DNA of 64,000 nucleotides from Armatimonadota bacterium (lineage in GTDB: Bacteria > Sysuimicrobiota > Sysuimicrobiia > Sysuimicrobiales > Humicultoraceae). The notes under the pieces were generated by a model that saw only the letters and a program-made list of their open reading frames with translations, did not search any database and was not told the DNA's origin. This document shows positions 59,444 to 64,000 of this stretch, piece after piece. How positions within the stretch are numbered: position 1 is the stretch's first letter; the number at the start of each line of letters is the position of its first letter. Location: NCBI GenBank assembly GCA_031459855.1, contig JAVKHP010000001.1:3090139-3154138 (forward strand), written 5' to 3'. The translations under genes were made by a program, and so were the position numbers.

Positions 59444-60203
59444 CCGTGCCCTGCCTCCTGACCGTCACCGCCGGCGTGCGCGTCGGAATGACCACCGGCC
59501 CCCCGGCCCCGCTCACGGGTGCCGGCGCCCCGGCAGCCTCCTGCCGCGGCGCGCGGCGCACCTCGGCCTCGCGCCGTCCCTCGGGCAGCACGTCGCCCCG
59601 GTAGATCCAGACCTTGACCCCGATCCGCCCGTAGGTCGTCAACGCCTCGGCCACGCCGAAATCGATGTCGGCGCGCAGCGTGTGCAGGGGGACGCGCCCC
59701 TCGCGGTACCACTCGTAGCGGGCGATCTCCGCGCCCGCGAGTCGACCGCTGCAGGCGATGCGGATGCCCTTGGCACCCGCCCGCAGGCTACGCTGCACGG
59801 CCTGCTTCATCGCCCGCCGGTACGCGATGCGCCGCTCCAGCTGCTGGGCCACGTTCTCGGCCACCAGCTGCGCCTCCAGCTCGGGGCGCCGTACCTCGTT
59901 GACCGACAGCAGGATCTGGCGGCCCGTGGCGGCCTCCAGCTCCTTCTTCAGGGCGTCGATGCCCGTCCCGCCGCGGCCGATGATGATCCCCGGCCGGGCC
60001 GAGTGGATGATGACCCGCACACGGTTGGCGGCGCGCTCGATCTCGACCCGCGAGATCCCCGCGCGGTGGAGCTTCTGCTTGATCAGGGTGCGGATCTGCT
60101 GGTCCTCCGCGATGAGCGCCGCCATGTCCTTGGCGTACCAGCGCGACTCCCAGTCGCGGATGATCCCGACCCGCAGCCCGATGGGATTGACCTTCTGGCC
60201 CAC
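59415..60203 (-). CDS. rpsC: 30S ribosomal protein S3
   Basis: The 262-residue protein (GTG start) has [20 protein letters not shown], the KH domain with [40 protein letters not shown] and [20 protein letters not shown]. The C-terminal ~50 residues are a Pro/Ala-rich tail longer than in E. coli, and its last ten codons overlap rplP. Confidence 0.98.
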   Translation of the reverse strand: MGQKVNPIGLRVGIIRDWESRWYAKDMAALIAEDQQIRTLIKQKLHRAGISRVEIERAANRVRVIIHSARPGIIIGRGGTGIDALKKELEAATGRQILLSVNEVRRPELEAQLVAENVAQQLERRIAYRRAMKQAVQRSLRAGAKGIRIACSGRLAGAEIARYEWYREGRVPLHTLRADIDFGVAEALTTYGRIGVKVWIYRGDVLPEGRREAEVRRAPRQEAAGAPAPVSGAGGPVVIPTRTPAVTVRRQGTDVDAQAHQV

Positions 60204-60218
60204 GTGTTCCCCTCCGCC

Positions 60219-60560
60219 TCAGCGGGCCGCCCGCTCGCCGACCACGATGGTGATGTGGCTCGACCGGCGCGCCGCGATGTCCGCCCGCCCCCGCGCCCGC
60301 GGGACCAGCCGCTTGATGGCCGGCCCGCGGTCGGCGTACGCCCGCGCCACCACCAGGTCGTCGGGGTCGAGCTCGTAGGTGTTCTCGGCGTTGGCCACCG
60401 CCGACTTCAGCACCTTGCCCACCGTCCGGGGCAGGGGGCCCCGGAGGGCCTGCAGCCGTGCCGCAGCCTCGCGCACCGGCAGCCCCCGCAGGCCTGCCAG
60501 CACCCGCCGGACCTTCCGGGGCGAGACGCGCACGTAGCGCGCAGTTGCCTTGACCTCCAT
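60219..60560 (-). CDS. rplV: 50S ribosomal protein L22
   Basis: The 113-residue protein has ATARYVRVSPRKVRRVLAGL, LKSAVANAENTYELDPDDLV and RAYADRGPAIKRLVPRARGR, ending SSHITIVVGERAAR. L22 lines the exit tunnel with a beta-hairpin. Located between rpsS and rpsC. Confidence 0.98.
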   Translation of the reverse strand: MEVKATARYVRVSPRKVRRVLAGLRGLPVREAAARLQALRGPLPRTVGKVLKSAVANAENTYELDPDDLVVARAYADRGPAIKRLVPRARGRADIAARRSSHITIVVGERAAR

Positions 60561-60577
60561 CGCGCTCCTCCCCGCGC

Positions 60578-60862
60578 CTACTTCAACGCCGTGGACCGCT
60601 CGGTGTGGGCGCCGTGCCCGCGGAACGTGCGCGTCGGCGCGAACTCACCCAGCTTGTGGCCGACCATCTGCTCGGTGACGTAGATCGGCACGTGCTTGCG
60701 TCCGTCGTACACGGCGATGGTGTGCCCGACGAACTCCGGCAGGATCGTCGACCGCCGGGACCATGTCTTGATCACGCGCCGCTCGCGCGCGCGATTCAGC
60801 GCCCGCACCTTCTCCAGCAGGTGCTCGTCCACGAACGGCCCTTTCTTCCGTGAGCGTCCCAT
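60578..60862 (-). CDS. rpsS: 30S ribosomal protein S19
   Basis: The 94-residue protein has [40 protein letters not shown] and [20 protein letters not shown], then [18 protein letters not shown] standard S19 of the 30S head. Confidence 0.98.
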   Translation of the reverse strand: MGRSRKKGPFVDEHLLEKVRALNRARERRVIKTWSRRSTILPEFVGHTIAVYDGRKHVPIYVTEQMVGHKLGEFAPTRTFRGHGAHTERSTALK

Positions 60863-60893
60863 GACGTGTTCCGCGCCCCCTTGCGCTCCCCGC

Positions 60894-61718
60894 CTAGCGA
60901 CGTCGCTTCACGATCAGCGCGTCGCTGCGCTTGCGCTTGCGGGTCTTGGCGCCCAGCGTCGGCTTGCCCCACGGGCTGACCGGACCGGGCATGCCGATCG
61001 GGGACCGCCCCTCGCCGCCGCCGTGCGGGTGGCTGGCCGGGTCCATGGCGACACCGCGCACCGTGGGCCGCCAGCCCAGCCACCGCTTGCGCCCGGCCTT
61101 GCCGAGCTTGATGGCCTCGTGCTCGACGTTGCCGACCTGACCCACCGTCGCGCGGCAGTCGAGGTGCACGAGTCGCACTTCCCCCGAGGGCAGCCGCAGG
61201 TGCGCGTACTCGCCCTCCTTGGCCATGATCTGCGCCCCGGCACCCGCGGCGCGCACGATCTGCCCGCCCCGCTTGGGTTGCAGCTCCACGTTGTGCACCA
61301 CGGTGCCCACGGGAATGGCCCGCAGGGGCAGGGCGTTCCCCGGCCGGATGTCGGCGTCGGGCCCCGAGGTGACCACGTCGCCCACCTTGAGGCCCACCGG
61401 CGCCAGGATGTACCGCTTCTCGCCGTCGGCGTAGTGCACCAGGGCCAGCCGCGCCGAGCGGTTCGGGTCGTACTCGATGGCCGCCACGCGGCCCACCACG
61501 CCGTCCTTGTCGCGCTTGAAGTCCACCACGCGGTACCGCCGCTTGTGGCCACCGCCCCGGTGGCGGACCGTCACCCGGCCCTGGTTGTTCCGCCCCGCGG
61601 ACTTCTTCAACGGCTGCACCAGCGACCGCTCGGGGGTCCGCTTGGTGATCTCGTCGAACGTGGCCACCGTCATGAAGCGTCGGCCTGGTGTCGTGGGAGT
61701 GAACGTCTTGATGCCCAT
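60894..61718 (-). CDS. rplB: 50S ribosomal protein L2
   Basis: The 274-residue protein has [40 protein letters not shown], the histidine-bearing [20 protein letters not shown] and [20 protein letters not shown]. The conserved His near the peptidyl-transferase centre (in the SHPHGGG segment) is present. Confidence 0.98.
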   Translation of the reverse strand: MGIKTFTPTTPGRRFMTVATFDEITKRTPERSLVQPLKKSAGRNNQGRVTVRHRGGGHKRRYRVVDFKRDKDGVVGRVAAIEYDPNRSARLALVHYADGEKRYILAPVGLKVGDVVTSGPDADIRPGNALPLRAIPVGTVVHNVELQPKRGGQIVRAAGAGAQIMAKEGEYAHLRLPSGEVRLVHLDCRATVGQVGNVEHEAIKLGKAGRKRWLGWRPTVRGVAMDPASHPHGGGEGRSPIGMPGPVSPWGKPTLGAKTRKRKRSDALIVKRRR

Positions 61719-61735
61719 GGCCGTCCTCCCGGGCC

Positions 61736-62020
61736 CTACGTCAGGCTCTCCAGATCGATCTTGGCGCCGGGGGCGAGCGTGACGATCGCCTTCCGCATGC
61801 CGGGGGTGGTGTAGACGTGGCGTCCCCGCCGCCGCGTGCGCCCCCGGAGGTTCATGATGTTGACCTTGCGCACCTTGACCGCAAACAGGGCCTCCACGGC
61901 CTGGCGGACGGCGATCTTCGTGGCGCCCGGCGCCACCTCGAAGGTGTACTTGCCGGCCTCCGTGCCCCGGAGGCTCTTCTCGGTCATGATCGGACGCCGC
62001 ACGATCTCCCAGGGGTTCAC
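61736..62020 (-). CDS. rplW: 50S ribosomal protein L23
   Basis: The 94-residue protein has [40 protein letters not shown] and [20 protein letters not shown]. The GTG start overlaps the rplD stop (GTGA). L23 provides a docking site for SRP and trigger factor at the exit tunnel. Confidence 0.97.
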   Translation of the reverse strand: MNPWEIVRRPIMTEKSLRGTEAGKYTFEVAPGATKIAVRQAVEALFAVKVRKVNIMNLRGRTRRRGRHVYTTPGMRKAIVTLAPGAKIDLESLT

Positions 62021-62646
62021 GACGCCAGCACCTCCTGCAGCTCCGCCAGCGCCGCCTGCGTGATCAGGATCGGCTTCGGGAGCAACAGCGCGCGGATCGT
62101 CAGCCGCCGGGCCGCCACCACCCGCACCCCGCGCAGGTTGGCGGCTGCCCGCGCCAGGCCGGTGTCGGCTGCGCCCGTGATCAGCACGGCGCCGCTGGCG
62201 GCGCCTGCGGTCTGCAGCAGCCGCGCGGCCAGGGCCGTCCGCTGCACCGACGCCTCGGGCGGCCCCTGCACCACCGTGACGCGGCCTGCCTGCGCCTGTG
62301 CCGATAGGGCCGCGCACAGCGCCAGGGTGCGCTCGCGGCGGTTGAGCTTCCGGTGGTAGTCGCGCGGCCGCGGCCCGAAGACGATCCCCCCGCCCGTCCA
62401 CAGCGGCGACCGCCGGCTGCCGTGACGGGCCCGGCCGGTGCCCTTCTGCCGCCAGGGCTTGCGGCCACCGCCGCGCACCTCGCCGCGCGTCTTCGTGGCG
62501 TGCGTCCCCCGCCGGACGTTGCCGTGTTCGATCACCAGCGCCTGGTGCAGCAGCGGCCGATGCGGTCGGAGCCCGAAGATCGCGGCGGGGAGCTCCACCT
62601 CGCCGGTGCGCGTGCCGGTGACGTCCACTGCGGGCGCCTTGACCAT
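62017..62646 (-). CDS. rplD: 50S ribosomal protein L4
   Basis: The 209-residue protein has [40 protein letters not shown] and [20 protein letters not shown], the L4 hallmark loop. The ATG at 62646 has AGGAGGG upstream. In many bacteria L4 also regulates the S10 operon; the regulatory leader would lie outside the window, upstream of tuf or rpsJ. Confidence 0.97.
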   Translation of the reverse strand: MVKAPAVDVTGTRTGEVELPAAIFGLRPHRPLLHQALVIEHGNVRRGTHATKTRGEVRGGGRKPWRQKGTGRARHGSRRSPLWTGGGIVFGPRPRDYHRKLNRRERTLALCAALSAQAQAGRVTVVQGPPEASVQRTALAARLLQTAGAASGAVLITGAADTGLARAAANLRGVRVVAARRLTIRALLLPKPILITQAALAELQEVLAS

Positions 62647-62657
62647 CGCAGGCCCTC

Positions 62658-63272
62658 CTACGCTGTCCGGACCACGAGCAGCGCCCCCCGGGTGCCCGGC
62701 ACCGCGCCGCGCACCAGCAGGAGGTTGCGCGCGGGGTCGACCCGCACGACCCGCAGGTGCCGCACCGTCACCCGGGCCCGCCCGTGGCGTCCCGGCATGC
62801 GCTTGCCGGGAAACACCCGCGCCACGTTCGACGATCCGATGGAGCCCACGGCCCGGTGCATCAGGGACACCCCGTGGGAGTCGCGCTGGCCGCCGAAGCC
62901 GTGCCGCTTCATGGCCCCGGCAAACCCGCGGCCGATGCTGGTGCCCGTCACGTTCACCAGCTGGCCCGGCTGGAACTCCGCCACCGTGATGGTCTGGCCG
63001 ACCTCGACCGGGTGGGCGGGCGGTGGCAGCTCCCGGATGATGCGGTGAGTCGGCAGCTTGCGCCGGGCGAAGACGCCCCGCTGCGGCTTGGACACGCGGC
63101 GCTCGGGCACGGGCTCGAACGCCACGCGCACCGCTGCGTAGCCGTCGCGTTCGGGGGTGCACTGGTCCACGACCACGCAGGGACCCGCCTCGATGACGGT
63201 GACCGCCACGCTGCGGCCCTGCTCGTCGAACACGCGGGTCATACCCAGTTTCCGCCCGAGAATCGCCGCCAT
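62658..63272 (-). CDS. rplC: 50S ribosomal protein L3
   Basis: The 204-residue protein begins [20 protein letters not shown], has [40 protein letters not shown] and [20 protein letters not shown], with the Gln of the GGQ-like HGFGGQR site that is methylated in some bacteria. The gene order rpsJ-rplC-rplD is standard. Confidence 0.98.
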   Translation of the reverse strand: MAAILGRKLGMTRVFDEQGRSVAVTVIEAGPCVVVDQCTPERDGYAAVRVAFEPVPERRVSKPQRGVFARRKLPTHRIIRELPPPAHPVEVGQTITVAEFQPGQLVNVTGTSIGRGFAGAMKRHGFGGQRDSHGVSLMHRAVGSIGSSNVARVFPGKRMPGRHGRARVTVRHLRVVRVDPARNLLLVRGAVPGTRGALLVVRTA

Positions 63273-63284
63273 TGGTCCTGACCC

Positions 63285-63596
63285 CTACAGCTTGATCTCG
63301 ATGTCCACCCCGGCCGGGAGGTCGAGGTGCATCAGCTCGTCCACGGTCTTCTGCGTGGGCTCGAGGATATCGATCAGGCGCCGATGGGTCCGGATCTCGA
63401 AGTGCTCCATCGACTCCTTATCGATATGGGGGGAGCGAATCACGCAGTAGACGTTCCGATTGGTCGGCAGCGGCACCGGACCCGACACCCGCGCGCCGGA
63501 CTTGCGCACGACGGTGACGATCTTCTCCGCGGACTGGTCCAGCACGCGGTGGTCGAACGCCTTGAGCTTGATCCGGATCTTCTGCGCGACCGCCAT
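63285..63596 (-). CDS. rpsJ: 30S ribosomal protein S10
   Basis: The 103-residue protein has [40 protein letters not shown] and [20 protein letters not shown], then [21 protein letters not shown]10 is also NusE, the transcription antitermination partner of NusB. It follows tuf by only two bases. Confidence 0.98.
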   Translation of the reverse strand: MAVAQKIRIKLKAFDHRVLDQSAEKIVTVVRKSGARVSGPVPLPTNRNVYCVIRSPHIDKESMEHFEIRTHRRLIDILEPTQKTVDELMHLDLPAGVDIEIKL

Positions 63597-63598
63597 GG

Positions 63599-64000
63599 CT
63601 AGTCGATCACCTTGGTGACGACGCCGGCGCCCACGGTGCGCCCTCCCTCCCGGATCGCAAACCGCAGCCCCTCCTCCAGCGCCACCGGCGTGATCAGCTT
63701 CACCCGCATCGTCACGTTGTCCCCCGGCATCACCATCTCCACCCCGCTGGGCAGCACAATGTCCCCCGTCACGTCCGTCGTCCGAAAGTAGAACTGCGGC
63801 CGGTACCCCGTGAAGAACGGCGTGTGCCGCCCCCCCTCCTCCTTCGTCAGCACGTACACCTCCGCCTCAAACTCCGTGTGCGGCTTGATCGTCCCCGGCT
63901 TCGCCAGCACCATCCCCCGCTCCACTTCGTCCTTCTCCACCCCCCGCAGCAGCACCCCAATGTTGTCCCCCGCCAGCGCCTCCTCCAGCGTCTTCCGAAA
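63599..64000 (-). CDS. tuf: Elongation factor Tu, C-terminal part
   Basis: The last 133 codons of EF-Tu; the 5' part lies beyond the window edge. Domain 2/3 sequences are clear: [60 protein letters not shown] and [20 protein letters not shown], ending [10 protein letters not shown]. The tight spacing to rpsJ indicates co-transcription of the str and S10 clusters. Confidence 0.97.
   Translation of the reverse strand, partial: FRKTLEEALAGDNIGVLLRGVEKDEVERGMVLAKPGTIKPHTEFEAEVYVLTKEEGGRHTPFFTGYRPQFYFRTTDVTGDIVLPSGVEMVMPGDNVTMRVKLITPVALEEGLRFAIREGGRTVGAGVVTKVID

Overview
The window is a GC-rich bacterial chromosome segment, judged by eye at about 70% G+C outside one island. Nearly all core genes lie on the minus strand. 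Three gene arrangements suggest a Bacillota-like, Terrabacteria-type relative, possibly a deep uncultured lineage: the ribosomal superoperon followed by ecfA1-ecfA2-ecfT-truA, the KOW-protein-infA-rpmJ-rpsM order, and an IreB/ReoM gene beside murA. Zinc-type S4, S14 and L36 and a cobalamin-dependent ribonucleotide reductase fit but do not prove this. No 16S rRNA is present, so taxonomy stays an inference.

Layout: 1-2.0 kb holds a phosphonate/phosphate-type ABC importer (phnC cut by the window edge, phnD-like binding protein) and a small secreted protein. 2.35-5.4 kb holds nrdJ and its repressor gene nrdR, with a clear promoter. 5.5-7.8 kb holds an ABC-2 permease coupled to an M50 membrane protease. 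7.9-25.0 kb is a complete dcw cluster (mraZ-rsmH-ftsL-ftsI-murE-murF-mraY-murD-ftsW-murG-murC-murB-ftsQ-ftsA-ftsZ), mostly coupled by ATGA/GTGA overlaps and preceded by a 10-bp-periodic MraZ operator. 25.1-27.1 kb is mostly non-coding and contains a degenerate ~70-bp repeat array and one unrecognised gene.

27.1-35.3 kb is an AT-richer accessory island: two membrane HD-GYP proteins of identical length (one canonical, one degenerate), a 1209-residue BTAD-AAA-TPR regulator, and an MFS exporter. 35.4-43.1 kb is mixed: a NamZ-like exo-muramidase, RNase P RNA, RNase HI with a zinc-ribbon coiled-coil partner, tRNA-Val, a peptide-type binding protein behind repeated promoter-like units, and a 3-hydroxyisobutyrate-dehydrogenase-family enzyme.

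43.2-64.0 kb is one near-continuous minus-strand run: tuf (partial), the S10/spc/alpha ribosomal genes with secY, adk, map, infA and rpoA, the ECF transporter module, truA, a CAT-anticodon tRNA, ireB/reoM and murA. It places a likely regulator of MurA stability next to murA at the end of the translation superoperon. The most interesting points are the altered substrate and P-loop motifs in MurD (and MurE), the ireB-murA pairing with a Thr7 that matches the ReoM phosphosite, the HD-GYP pair with its large regulator, and the ~70-bp promoter-like repeat families.
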